Positions 33,871-44,999 are shown, numbered from the stretch's first letter. The stretch: DNA of 64,000 nt from Hermatobates lingyangjiaoensis (GCA_026182355.1 JAPFBL010001928.1:7007501-7071500), one strand, 5' to 3'. Numbers and translations are program-made. Notes: a model not told the origin generated them from the sequence alone.

Positions 33871-33903
33871 AACGCGTTTCGAACACTTGATGTTCTTCTT
33901 CAG
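33871..33903 (-). ncRNA. Hammerhead-like ribozyme motif, family A variant, solo
   Basis: The minus strand reads CTGAAGA, A, GAACATCAAGTGTTC (GAAC/GTTC stem), GAA, ACGCGT, T. No inverted partner is nearby. Confidence 0.55.
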
Positions 33904-34107
33904 GTTACATCTGCTTTGAGTGGATGACACGAAGCAAGGATAATCTGAGTCTAGTTGTAATAAACCGTTTAGAAAAAAACTTTTTGGTTTATAACACAAT
34001 GACGAACAAATATTTTATAAATATATGTGTTACTAAATCCATCCACCATTCCAGTCTGAAAATAGGAGTTTTTATTAATATTAAGAGTAAGTCGATAAGT
34101 AATGGTT

Positions 34108-34310
34108 AGATGTGGTCTAGTTGGCCGAGCGCTCTGTAGGGAGTGGCTCGGCCTCAAATACGGCTCCAGGTGGACATAGCCTCTAGACTCATACATGAAT
34201 ATGTATGTGTTTGAGTTCATGTTTATGAGTGTTTGATGCTTTGCTTGTTGCAGAAATGATATTTGTTCAACTGATGGATTGTAAATGTAATAGTGAAAAT
34301 TAAAGTATTT
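34108..34310 (+). mobile_element. Possible tRNA-headed repeat of another family
   Basis: GGTCTAGTTGGCCGAGCGCTC resembles an RNA polymerase III box A region, and GGCTCCAGGTGG follows. No clear box B is seen. Only one copy is in the window, so the assignment is weak. Confidence 0.25.
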
Positions 34311-34429
34311 CCATTTAGTTGATAGTTGGGTTTTGTTTTACAATTGCGATTTGAAATAGGTTTTTAGTCGAAAATAGCATATTATTAGGCGGGAGGGACT
34401 TTTGAAAAGGGTGGGATAGAGGCGAATGA

Positions 34430-34690
34430 GTTATGAGTTTGTGTTTTGGGGGTAAGGTGTGGTGGGGGAGGGAAGCAAAGTGTGCCGGAGAGCTCGTGTT
34501 ATCGATTGTGTTGACCGAGGAGCGACCCGGTGATTCTGGGCAGGAGAGAGTCGGCACACAGCCACTGCCTCGCCTCCCGTCTCCTCTCTCTCGCTCCCTC
34601 CCTCTACAACAGTTAACCGTTAGTTCAAGTCTATGCTTTCGACGAGTCCACCAAATCCCTCCCTCACTTCAACTAGCTTCACAATCTTGA
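34430..34690. other. GC- and CpG-rich island
   Basis: It stands out from the AT-rich surroundings, with CpGs, GGGG runs and CCCTCC runs. Frames on both strands have no recognised domain. A promoter or first exon is possible but not shown. Confidence 0.3.
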
Positions 34691-35138
34691 CTTCCATGTT
34701 CCTCCGCCAACATATTTCCATTTATTTCCAACCTCTAACCATTTAATATACAGTTTCTAATTTTTTTTCATTTAAAAGAACATAACATTGTTAAAACATC
34801 AAACTGTTAATAAAATGGATTATACTCAAATAATCAATATCAAATTGATGTTATTTTCGAGATTTATTAGATGTTAATTTATGAATCTATCTTATGAAAT
34901 AAGTTTCCTAATATTGACTTCCATGTTCCTACATTAACATATTTTCATTTATATCCCAGCTGTGACCATTTAATATTCGCTTTCTAATTTTTGTCATTTA
35001 AAAGAATATAACATTGTTAAAACATCATATTGTTAAAAAATAGATTATATTCAAATAATCAATAAGCAAATTGATGTTACTTTCGAAATTTATTGGATGT
35101 TAACTTATGATTTATTTTATGAGATACTTTTTTATTAA
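34687..35138 (+). repeat. Tandem duplication, two copies, 227-bp period
   Basis: TTGACTTCCATGTTCCT starts both copies (34687 and 34914). They share CATTTAAAAGAA, ACATTGTTAAAACATC, CAAATAATCAAT and GATGTTAACTTATGA-like words, with scattered substitutions. Confidence 0.9.
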
Positions 35139-35491
35139 ATTAAATACCTTTCAATATTATACTTAATTATAATGAAAAAATGCTTGAAAAACACCATCAG
35201 AATATTACTTGGTTCTTCTTTAGGAGGAGAAATGATTTGTTGGTGAATGGAGAGACAAAGAATGAAAACTTTTGGAGGAAACGTGCTACATTTGTAATAA
35301 AGTACGTTTCATTGCATGTATAAAATTCGAAGATATGAAATATTTAGATTTTTATATTTTCCTGTCAGTCTTTTGAAGTACAAGGGAACTTCATTTTTAA
35401 GAAAATCGTATTAATTAATTGGCAATCAAGTTAAATATATAACTTTTTCATTAAATGGAAATGAATTAAAACGAATGTAGAGAAATATAAC

Positions 35492-35528
35492 TCACTTCTA
35501 AATTTTGACGATCGTCGTCATCAGGAGG
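35492..35528 (-). ncRNA. Hammerhead-like motif with GAA changed to AAA
   Basis: The minus strand reads CACCTC, CTGATGA, C, GAC-GATC-GTC, AAA, ATTT, A, GAAGTG. Stem I pairs at five of six positions (CACCTC with GAAGTG). The GAA and palindrome are damaged, so it is likely inactive. Confidence 0.45.
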
Positions 35529-35571
35529 TGAAGAGTTAATTTTTTTTAAGTTATGAGTTATTAAGTTTTTT

Positions 35572-35849
35572 CCCCCTTGGGGGGTCGAGAAATGTTTAAA
35601 ATTGTTTATTTTTAAATAAACAATAAAGAAAAATAAATAAATAAAATTATTTTTAAATAAAGGACGAAATTAAATTTATTTATTATTAATGCGGCACAGC
35701 AATCTCATTAAAGTTACTAATGATCACATTTATTTTAATTTTCCCCTTTTTTATTTATTGTTAATTTTATTTTTGTTCTCACTAAAGGGTCGCGAATAAA
35801 TTTTGGCGTAAAAAATGGGTTGCGATGTAAAAAAGGTTGAACATCCCTG
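35572..35849. mobile_element. hAT-like non-autonomous element, 5'-truncated
   Basis: The segment from GAAATGTTTAAAATTGTTT to GGGTCGCGAATAAA and GGTTGCGATGTAAAAAAGG matches the element at the window end. Its right terminus TTGAACATCCCTG resembles hAT ends of the CAGGGNTNTTCAA type. No transposase is seen. The left end is missing. Confidence 0.65.
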
Positions 35850-36153
35850 GTCTATACTGTACTGCTTTTTACTTAATATCAGTATTAACTCAGTTACACC
35901 TTAAAAGAAGGTAGTTGTTTGTTATTGTGAAACAATTTTCTAAACCTTTGATGATAGTTTCTTCGTGGATTAGCGTTTCTGCATATTACATGTCAGCTAT
36001 AAGACATAATTGGAGCGATGTTTTTCTGAAATAGTACATCCAATGAAAGTGCAATGTTGGTGGCTTTCTTGCTATTCGTCTCCATCAGTGCTAAAGTAAC
36101 CTAAATACAAAATTTTGTCACTTTAACTAATTTGGTTTTTGAGAGATTCTTCA

Positions 36154-36210
<57 letters not shown>

Positions 36211-36301
36211 TCATACATACATATATATATATAAAAAGATTTCACATAAACACGTGAAACAACAATCAATGATCAAACCACAATAAGAAATGGGAAAACA
36301 A

Positions 36302-36344
36302 GACTAAGATCTTTCAACCGTAACAAGCGGTCTTCGTCAAAGTC
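36302..36344 (-). ncRNA. Hammerhead-like motif, family B, one core change
   Basis: It mirrors the 36372-36414 motif except that CTGACGA is TTGACGA, which removes the first core base. Confidence 0.5.
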
Positions 36345-36371
36345 AAAAACCCAACTTTGAGTTGGGTTTTT

Positions 36372-36414
36372 GACTCTGACGAAGACCGCTTGTTACGGTT
36401 GAAAGATCTTAGTC
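36372..36414 (+). ncRNA. Hammerhead-like ribozyme motif, family B (reference copy)
   Basis: GACT (36372-36375), CTGACGA (36376-36382), extra A (36383), stem II GACCG (36384-36388) and CGGTT (36396-36400) around CTTGTTA, GAA (36401-36403), palindrome AGATCT (36404-36409), T at the cleavage position (36410), AGTC (36411-36414). Stem I is GACT/AGTC. All three helices meet at the expected core. The one-base insertion before stem II is the only departure from the textbook core. No cleavage data exist here. Confidence 0.68.
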
Positions 36415-36472
36415 TTGTTTTCCCATTTCTTATTGTGGTTTGATCATTGATATATATATATATATACACTCA

Positions 36473-36508
<36 letters not shown>

Positions 36509-37446
36509 ATATATATACACTCACACACTCACTCACTCACTCACTCACACACACACACACACACACCACCACAAATCACTTTTTGAAACCCATTTTTCTG
36601 GCTTTTGAAAATCGATATGGAATATCAAACGGTAATTGTTTCATCGATTAAATTTTCTATTATACTTATAAATATAAAAGTATGGCTGAATTTAAAACGG
36701 TTAAGGAAACAATAAAAGAGAAGAAAACATTACAACTTAAAATTGTATTACTGTAAAATTGTATTACAGTCAAGAAATGATAAAAGAGAAATAAAAACAA
36801 TTGTAAAGTAAGTACGAATTAGCAAGGGTGTGCAGCAACTCCTGTATAGAGATCTCATTATGTTTTCAATGAGGCAGGATTTATAAAGTAATATTATCGT
36901 TAATGGACGGAGGATGTTATTTGAAATTAGATAGGAATGAAACATTGGTATCAAAATTGAAATGCGCTTTAGGATTTCAATCCTAAACAGGCATTGGACA
37001 AATTGAGTCCATTGATATACAACAGTCATAATTTAAGTTCGAGATCAAAATTTTAACAAATCCAGACATAATTTTCTCAGCGTGTCACACATTGCAAAAG
37101 TAAAGACTAAAAAGAAAATAAAAAATACTTTTAATTTTTGTAAGTTAATTATTTGTTTAATGCCAATTAAAATACAACAACCAAAATTTAACATTTTAGC
37201 ATTTAGAATTTAGCATGCTTTCAGAATTTAGAATTTCATATCAATATCAATTTTAAATATTAAATATAAAGACATTTAAAATACAAGAACAAAAATTGTG
37301 AAACCAGAATTTAGCATTTATGGTATATGGTATAATTTAGTATGTTTTCAGAATTTAGCATTTTTATATTAATATCAATATTAAAAATATGTTAAAATAA
37401 TTTTAATATGAATATTTGGTACCAAATATTATTGTATTTATACATA

Positions 37447-37667
37447 TACAAAAAGATTTCACATAAACATGTGGAATAACAATCAATGATCAAACCACAA
37501 TAAGAAATGGGAAAACAAGACTAAGATCTTTCAACCGTAACAAGCGGTCTTCGTCAGAGTCAAAAACCAACTAACTCATTTGGGTTTTTGACTCTGACGA
37601 AGACCGCTTGTTACGGTTGAAAGATCTTAGTCTTGTTTTCCCATTTCTTATTGTGGTTTGATCATTT
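37447..37667. repeat. Family B PLE-end palindrome
   Basis: Arms as at 36229-36452, centre CCAACTAACTCATTTGGG. Motifs are at 37519-37561 (minus) and 37590-37632 (plus), both with CTGACGA, GAA, AGATCT, T and the GACT/AGTC stem I. Confidence 0.95.
37590..37632 (+). ncRNA. Hammerhead-like ribozyme motif, family B
   Basis: Identical in layout to 36372-36414, with every core base kept. The minus-strand partner is at 37519-37561. Confidence 0.65.
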
Positions 37668-37669
37668 AT

Positions 37670-38645
37670 ACAAATACGTCTGGTTTCAGAAATAAAGTAT
37701 TAATTATTATTTCCAGAATTTATATTATTTTTGATAACCAATTTTGGCTGTTATGAGAGACAAATATTTAAATTATGAATTTTTTTATCTTTGAGGATGC
37801 GTATCACCGTAAATGTTACGGTGTTCCTTGGGTTACTTACTTATCAACACTGTTATAGAACATAATAACTATATACAACAAACTGACCGAGTTGTGATAA
37901 ATTTTTATTTTGTGTCTAATTCACGGTCGATACTTTTATCAATATTTATATACAACATAGTTACATATTAATAGTTTTATAGTACTGTTACTGCTCTGAC
38001 CGCGTATTATCTTCTTTCCTACCGATAAGATTTCTTGCCTGTAACTGACATGTGCGAAAGAACGATGAAATTTATTTGGAATCTGGTTGTTACATACTGA
38101 TATTGGTGGTGCAGTTATCTGGAAAGGGATATTGTACTTTTCTGGTTGAGAATAATGCATTAGGATTCATAAATGTGACAAATACAACGCCCTACAGTTA
38201 ATATTTGAAAGCGTTTGAGAATAATGTGAAAATATTGCCTGCCAGGTTGGGAAATTGTTTATAATGACTAATGCAGAACAAGGAAAAAGTAGATTTTACA
38301 ATTGTTGTTAGTTTTTTGTTTGAGTTCATGGGAACTTTTATGTTTCCAAGAATAATGTAACAAAAGGAGTAATTTACATTTCAGTATTAGATCGCCTTCT
38401 AAAAGAAAAACAACAACAACAACAATACAATTAAGCGAACAAGAACAATTTCTTGAAATTTAATCTCATGGACATGAAGATGTATAGAGTTGCAAAACAG
38501 GTTACGTCGTCACGTGTTCTTGCCCTCGACGTTTTGATCATGACACCATGTTGTTAGTTTGTTTTATTCTTTCTATTCGTTTTACTGTTTTCATTCCAGT
38601 CTTTTTCTGGGATGAAACAATTAGTAAATACTGGAATTTTAATTT
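37670..38645. other. AT-rich intergenic stretch, no gene seen
   Basis: A 73-residue chance frame on the minus strand (37939-38160) has no recognised domain. A (CAA)n trace is at 38411-38424. Confidence 0.45.
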
Positions 38646-38649
38646 CATT

Positions 38650-38957
38650 GTATGGTAAAAAGCTAATGAAATAGTCTCCACATATAAAAATTTAATGGTA
38701 TAAACAACGCGTTTCGAACACCTCAGGCATTAATTAAGGATGAGTGTCTGTGGTACAACTGCCCACTGCCATAACTGCCCTGTGGTGTCCAGTTGTACGA
38801 AAGACACTCACCCTTAGATAATACCTGAGGAAGAACACTACGTGTTCGAAACGCGTTGTTTATACCATTAAATTTTTATATGTGGAGACCATTTCATTAG
38901 CTTTTTACCCTACAATGAGTAAATACCACATAACAACTAATTGCACTACGTTAGAAT
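38650..38957. repeat. Family A PLE-end palindrome, one arm with a deletion
   Basis: The right arm has an intact motif at 38825-38857 (CTGAGGA, A, GAACAC/GTGTTC, GAA, ACGCGT, T) and the full terminus to GCACTACGTTAGAA. The left arm has lost the stem II segment, going from CGAACAC straight to CTCAGG. The centre carries GAGTGTCTGTGGTACAACTG, also seen at 62955. Confidence 0.92.
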
Positions 38958-39667
38958 TTTAATTTCATGTTGTATGTTTTACAGAGTTGGTAATAACAAA
39001 TTCCTGGATGTTGTACATGTTGGTAAAACTGTGTAAGTCATTAATTCATTATTCAGGCAAGTTTTGTCTTTAGTGCTAAAGATTTGATGATCTTTAGTAC
39101 TTTTTACTACGATGGCTTTGATCATGGTAGTAAATTTGTCCCTAGTAGGGGCGGTCTTAAACCTTGCAGTTTCCGATGCCAGATCCTCGTTAAAGTTCTA
39201 GAATAGAATAATAAACAAGAATAGGGTGAAATTTAGGACTCCCGATGTAGTAATGTGGTTTGCTTATAACTGAAACGTACGAAATAACAAAAAAAGCAAC
39301 CTTCAGTATGTAGGCTGTGGTAAAAATGAATGATTAGAGCATTGGAAATAATCAAAACACGCGCGAATTGACTTATTTTGATATCTGTTTTATTATTGGT
39401 ATAATACCGCGCATTTTCATTTCTGTAACTTTTGTCCAAAATTAACTTCCGACATTCTATTTTGTAAATGTCATTGGATTAACTGAATACTTAATCTTTA
39501 TTGTCAATTTGGAATATGATAGTTGGATTAATATCATTTAAATATAACAGGATATAATTATAAGGATTACGGAGAACACTTCACTAATAACCTTGTATGC
39601 GGCATTAGACTCCTACGGAACGTACTCTGTAACTTTTGATATTTATCTAAGGTTACGTCTAATGTGG

Positions 39668-39865
39668 CTCTCAGATTGTGACTCTTAATATGTATCTATG
39701 ATTTGTAACTCTTAATTTGTCTCTAAGATTTGTAACAGTCAATATTTCACTAAGATTTATGACTCTTAATGTATCTCTATGATTTGTGACTTACTGTGTC
39801 TCTATGATTTATGACTCTTAATGTGTCTCTAAGATTGTGTCTCTTAATATATGCTTAAGATCACT
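39668..39865 (+). repeat. Degenerate tandem repeat, about 28-bp unit
   Basis: Seven or so copies of GACTCTTAATGTGTCTCTAA followed by GATTTGT or GATTTAT, with substitutions and short indels. Confidence 0.85.
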
Positions 39866-40409
39866 TAAAGCTCAATTGTAAAACCATATTTTACTATATA
39901 CACTACGAATGCTTCTGGAAAGGAAAGCTAGGTCAGCTGAACAAACAGTATTTGTATAAATAAACCCCTGAAAGTTAAGTAAACGTACTATTTGTTTACA
40001 TAACAGGGACTGGCTACAGGTACTTTTTTACACAATGAATTTTAAATTAATTTTATGCAAAATTGGCCTAGGCTTGTTAGTTATAAATAGAGTTACAGGT
40101 GTTTAGTTATTGAATAAATTTAAGATAATGATGTTTTTATTTTCATGTGCTTTATGCTGCTTATGTTTAATAGCTGTGATTATTATGTTCTATTTCTTTT
40201 TCTTTGATTTAATTTGTAATGTTTACTCTTCTTTTTTTCAACCTTTAATATTTACGTCTTATTTTCTCCTTCAAGTATAGATTTTTTGTGATTCGACACC
40301 ATTTCACCGTGGCATAACCTTTCGACGTGTGCTGTTACCAATCCAAGTAGTACAAGGCTCAGTTTTGCTTCACTTAGCTAACCTACATTCTATGACTACG
40401 TCCGTAGGG

Positions 40410-40455
40410 CACTTCCCCTGATGACGACACATGTTTTGTCGATCACTTTCACTGT
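40410..40455 (+). ncRNA. Hammerhead-like motif with deletion
   Basis: CCC, CTGATGA (40418), C, GACA/TGTC stem, then GATCACTTTCAC where GAA and the ATAT palindrome would be. It appears to be a PLE end that lost a few bases after stem II. Confidence 0.35.
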
Positions 40456-40497
40456 TGTTTAATCTATGATATTTCTCCTTTTGTTATATTGAAATAT

Positions 40498-40690
40498 AAT
40501 ATATATATATATATATATATAATAAATTTAAAACGAAGGAAACACACAGAAAGACTCTTCGCTCTTCACACTTCCTGATGACGACGATGGTCGAAATATC
40601 GATGTGAGTTATGTCTGTGTCTTTCTGTGTGTTTCCTTCGTTTTGAATTTATTTTATTTAAAAAAGTCCGCTGGACCGTTTCTTTTAATT
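40498..40690 (+). mobile_element. PLE 3' end, family F, with inverted tip
   Basis: The segment 40529-40555 is the reverse complement of 40618-40644 (GTCTTTCTGTGTGTTTCC within it). The end continues to AAAAAGTCCGCTGGACCG and TTTTAAT(TA)n. It matches the 3' end of the PLE at 41103-42250. Confidence 0.82.
40569..40606 (+). ncRNA. Hammerhead-like ribozyme motif, family F
   Basis: CACTTC (40569-40574), CTGATGA (40575-40581), extra C, GAC/GTC stem with loop GATG, GAA (40593-40595), palindrome ATAT, C at the cleavage position (40600), GATGTG (40601-40606). Stem I pairs at five of six positions. Confidence 0.63.
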
Positions 40691-40924
40691 ATATATATAT
40701 TAGTATAGGATGGCAGCAAATCTTGGAGGCACAGTTCTTTACTCATGATGTTAGTATTTCAGTTGTATAAAAACTTTTGATATTTATTGAAGTGTTTCAA
40801 AGAAAGTGTCTCAATGTCCTCTGGAGAACTTATCTGGAAATTACCACCTTATATTCGTAAGACTGTCAGGAGACTGGAACAGCTTAGTTTGAAAGTCGTT
40901 AATACCGAAGCTGCGGTATATATA

Positions 40925-41050
40925 TAAAACTAAAGTTTATCGGGACTCGGTCACTTCTTCAGGTTCAAATTAAACTCTCATTGCCAACGTTTCGGTCTTT
41001 ATTTAAAACCTTTTTAATAGGCAGAAGTATGAATTTTTAAACAGAAAAAC
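40925..41050 (-). mobile_element. Solo PLE end (same family as 29115-29540)
   Basis: Left-arm type only, from TTTATCGGGACTCGGTCAC to AGGCAGAAGTATG. It is cut off before a (TA)n tract. Confidence 0.8.
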
Positions 41051-41062
41051 GTATATCATGGT

Positions 41063-41072
41063 GTATATATAT

Positions 41073-41106
<34 letters not shown>
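41063..41106. repeat. (TA)n microsatellite at PLE 5' truncation point
   Basis: TA runs broken by an AA. The PLE coding remnant begins within a few bases of it. Confidence 0.95.
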
Positions 41107-41872
41107 ATCTCCAAGACCGCAGACATCACCTTAACCTCTTAAAGGACAAATTTTCTGAACGAGGCTATCCTCGCTCCTTCATTGATAGTCGTGTTTTACC
41201 GGCTGACATCTCCCACCAACCCAGACCCAAGAGGGATAGAAGTAACACTTCCTTCTTCCTGACTACCTACTTCCCTGGCGCTTATAAGCTTCGTGCTGTT
41301 ATTAAGGAGTCTTTTTCCGATTCTGTCTACTTCTACTTCTACTTCTTCCATCTTTAATCACCCCCCTTCTATTTCCTACCGTAAACCTGCCAATCTAAAA
41401 AGCATTTTCTCTCATATTTCCCCTCAGCCTTCCAATCCTGTTCCTGGAATGAAACAATGTGGACGCCGTGGCTGTCAAACTTGCCTGATTGTAAATCCCA
41501 ATCCTTCCTTTGATTCCCCTCTCCACCATAGTTCCTACCCGGTTCAGGTCAATTCCTCCTGTACCTCGAGCAACTGTGTTTACCGACTGGATTGCACTCA
41601 GTGTGACTCCTTTTACGTTGGCTTAACTTCTAATAAGTTGAGCCTTCGTATGAATGGTCATAGGGCTTCAGTCGGTCAACGCAGTAACTATCCTGTAGCC
41701 ATCCATGCGAACTCGCATGGACTCAGTTTCAATGACTGTTTCAGGGTTCAGATCCTGAAACAGATCCCCGAATCCAACAATAAAGTTACCCTAAGAGCTT
41801 CAGAGGAGGCATACATATGCTTACTTGATGCTCGCTCTTCCCCCGGACTCAACCTCAACCGATAATTTATTT
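41103..41872 (+). pseudogene. Penelope-like element: RT C-terminus, zinc finger, GIY-YIG endonuclease
   Basis: An upstream frame gives FSERGYPRSFIDSRVLP and LTTYFPGAYKLRAVIKES, typical of the end of a PLE reverse transcriptase. A frameshift in a TACTTC repeat at about 41325-41350 moves to the frame that reads NHPPSISYRKPANLKSIF, a hallmark PLE linker. Next come CGRRGCQTC (zinc-binding type) and CVYRLDCTQCDSFYVGLT, the GIY and YIG positions. The conserved Arg (LSLRMNGHR), Glu (RASEEAYICLL) and Asn (PGLNLNR) follow, and the stop is at 41863-41865. The element is 5'-truncated at (TA)n and dead because of the frameshift. The nuclease part looks otherwise intact. Confidence 0.88.
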
Positions 41873-42250
41873 ATGATTTATTTATTTATTTATTATTTTT
41901 TATTTATTATTTTTTATTTATTTATTCATTATTTTACTTTTTATTTTTTTATTTATTATTTTTATTAATTTTAATTTGATTTATCTACTTTTTTATAATA
42001 ATTTTTTATAGTTATAATTTTTACTCGTTCCTTTTACGTCTTAATTTGGCTCTTCATTTCCTTCCCTCCCTTCCCCCGCTTGGTGGTAAGTGGTGGGGTA
42101 CTGGCTGCGGTTTCCGACTTCAGTACCGCCCTGTCTTCCTGCGGGACTCTTCGCTCTTCGCTCTTCGCACCTCCTGATGACGACGATTGTCGAAATATCG
42201 ATGTGAGTTATGTCTGTGTCTTTCTGTGTGTTTCCTTCGTTTGTTATTTT
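41866..42250 (+). mobile_element. 3' UTR and terminus of the 41103 PLE
   Basis: TTTA-rich repeats (41868-41960), then CTTGGTGGTAAGTGGTGGGG and GTACCGCCCTG, then the hammerhead-like motif and the shared family F end TGTCTTTCTGTGTGTTTCC before (TA)n. This block connects the ribozyme-like ends directly to a PLE protein. Confidence 0.85.
42168..42205 (+). ncRNA. Hammerhead-like ribozyme motif, family F, in a PLE 3' UTR
   Basis: CACCTC (42168-42173), CTGATGA (42174-42180), extra C, GAC/GTC stem with loop GATT, GAA (42192-42194), palindrome ATAT, C (42199), GATGTG (42200-42205). Stem I pairs at five of six positions. It lies about 300 bp downstream of the GIY-YIG stop codon. Confidence 0.65.
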
Positions 42251-42429
42251 ATTATATATATATATATATTGTTTTATTATATTAATAATACTTACATAAA
42301 GATGACAACTTTAAGGTTTAATATTTTCTTTTCCAGAGTTATAAGGTTCTTTAATATATTCCGCTTGACATTAAATGTTAAAATAGTTGAAAAAGAATTG
42401 GCAGTAAGAGATTTTAATTAAAGGAAACC

Positions 42430-43200
42430 GTTGCGACCGCCATCGACCTTTCAATAAACGTAAAATAACAGTCTTATAAAAATCATTTATTAACTCATCA
42501 AAAAAAATGTTCTTTTCACTTATATGGGCTTTTCAGCAATTACTTTTTTTTTTTAAAAAAATTACCTCTGTTTTTCGTTGTTTCATTTTTAATCTCAATT
42601 AAAATAAAAATGAGTTATGATATTTTTAAGTTAGAATTTTTTTATATTTGTTTTCAGTTTTTTTGTTTTTGCAATCATCGCCGAGTTTATCATCTTGCAT
42701 TCGATACTGTACAGACAAGTTTAATTAGTTATTTAATTATATTGATTTGTTTGAATTAATAATATTCTGTTATTACAGAAATATTGCGTGTTATTTGTTT
42801 TTCAACGCCCACATTTATAAGGTTTTCTCCTTTTACGTGATTTAGCTGTTTTAGGGGTGGAAATTGTGGCTCATTTATTATTTGGCCTCTATTTTAGTAA
42901 TGGGATTCAGAGAGCTAATTCCCTAATTCTTCGTTCTTTTGATGTGCCTGTCTGTAGAATGTCATGTCTTTGCATGATCCCTGTTCATATTTGTCAAAGA
43001 ACATTTTACCTTTAGAGGATCCTACTTAAATTATTACTGTATCATAATTTTCTTGTGCATTTTTTCAATATAGATGGTATTTACTCATTTATGTTTGTGA
43101 ATTCCAATGTTTCTAAATTCAATATTAATTACTCTTCTTTTTTTGTATTGGGACTAATTTCTTTGAAATCCCCCAATATATGTTATTTTTTTTTAAATGC
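42430..43200. other. AT-rich stretch with one dispersed repeat
   Basis: Positions 42805-42890 match 30384-30465. Nothing else is recognised. Confidence 0.5.
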
Positions 43201-43330
43201 ATTACTTGTGCAATCTGTTATAGTGTGGTGTTTACTCATTTCGAGGATTTCAAGAATTACGTCTGTACACAATTTTTTTGTGTTGACGTAATTCTTGAAG
43301 TCCTCCAATATATGTTGTTTTTTTTTTAAG
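43200..43330. repeat. Short palindrome with a family A-like terminus
   Basis: GTGCAATCTGTTATAGTGTG and GTGTTTACTCATT match the family A outer end. The inverted pair GGATTTCAAGAATTACGTC and GACGTAATTCTTGAAGTCC follows. No ribozyme core is left. Confidence 0.7.
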
Positions 43331-43373
43331 TAATCCTGGATTATCATAGAGGTGTTTGACCACTTCTATTATC

Positions 43374-44285
43374 TAGTGATATTCACCTAGAGATGTTTAC
43401 TGCTTATACTATTTGACAATTGTTTCTGAAGTGGCTGGTAACTGTGACCTTGAACTGTCATTCCGCATGGCTACTGTTCTTTTACAATTATCGCCAGGAC
43501 TTTTCAACATTCTAATGCACGAGAACGTGAATGATGCCATCACACCGCATGCTACTGTTCTTTTACAATATTCCCAGTGACTTTTCATCATTCTTAATGC
43601 ACGATGTCTTGAATGATGCCATCACACCGCATACGCTACTGTTCTTTTACAATTAATTCGCCAGAAGACTTTTATCATTCTAATGCACGATTTTTTTGAA
43701 CCTTTGAATGATTTGTCCATCAACACCGACATCGCTAACTGTATGCTTTTAAACAATAATCGTTTCCAGGAACCTTTTTCCATCATATCTAATGGCTCAG
43801 AAGACCTTGTAATGATGCTTACATCACAACCGACATCGCTATAGTTTCTTTTTATCAGATTTATCTGCCAGACTTTTCATCATTCTAATGCACGAGAACT
43901 TGAATGATGCCATCACACCGCATCGCTACTGTTCTTTTACAATTATCGCCAGGACTTTTCATCATTCTAATGCACGAGAACTTGAATGATGCCATCACAC
44001 CGCATCGCTACTGTTCTTTTACAATTATCGCCAGGACTTTTCATCATTCTAATGCACGAGAACTTGAATGATGCCATCACACCGCATCGCTACTGTTCTT
44101 TTACAGTGATATTCCCTAGAGATGTTTACTGCTTATACTATTTGACAATTGTTCTGAAGTGCACGAGTAACTGTGACCTTGAACTGCCATCATCCCGCAT
44201 GGCTACTGTTCTTTTACAATTATTGCCAGGGCTTTTCAACATTCAAATGCACGAAAACTTGAATGATGCCATCACACCGATGAGC
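43374..44285 (+). repeat. 82-bp tandem array with a 730-bp higher-order duplication
   Basis: CATCGCTACTGTTC recurs at 43921, 44003 and 44085 (82-bp steps). A block GAGATGTTTACTGCTTATAC plus TGTGACCTTGAACTG occurs at 43374-43460 and again at 44104-44195. Copies at 43560-43860 are heavily disrupted by small insertions, while neighbours are almost identical. Confidence 0.9.
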
Positions 44286-44950
44286 ACGCTGACAGACACT
44301 CATTCTCCGGTTGACCATTCATCTTCATTACAGGAAACATGCTTCTTGACGTGTCTGTCCCTCTCCTATCCCACTAACTCTATGTACTCAATGATAATTC
44401 GAGAAGCACTCTTTGAGATCATTTATCGCAATTTTTTTTATATCCTTTTTTTTATTTGTCCTTCAACAAGGAAATTAAATAATAATGGACTTGTTAAAAA
44501 AAGTGAAATTGTTTTAAGCGAAGTCCTTTTTTCCTCTGTATAATCGAATAGGCGTTCAGAAGAGCCTTGATTATAATGTATGCATTTGTAAGAATCAAAG
44601 AAGAACGTCTCTATAAGTTTTCTTCTTTACTTCACGGATTTTAAATCTTGTCCACATTTCAGTGTGTACCTGGAATTTATAAATGGTTGTCGTTTATTGT
44701 TAATTATGTTGCATAACTATCTTCCTAGTAGATTACTTTTCCTTTATATATATATATATATAATTATATACAGTGAATATAATCAATGATTATACAATAG
44801 TATAATATATAATATTTGTACGTACAACGTCAGAGCAAAAAGAGACTAGTCTTTTTCATCATTTGGTTTACTTCTCAAACCTACAAAAAAAATATACATA
44901 TATGTATATATATATATATATATATAACTAATTTTTTTATTTTTATGTGT

Positions 44951-44957
<7 letters not shown>

Positions 44958-44999
<42 letters not shown>
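44958..44999. repeat. (TA)n microsatellite
   Basis: One of four TA tracts within 400 bp (also 44744-44763, 44905-44927, 45115-45135). Confidence 0.95.

Larger units (their letters stand above)
36229..36452. repeat. Family B PLE-end palindrome, near perfect
   Basis: The arms meet at CAACTTTGAGTTG and extend to the GGTTTGATCATTGATATATA edge. (CA)n and (TA)n lie outside. This is the best-preserved family B pair. Confidence 0.96.
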
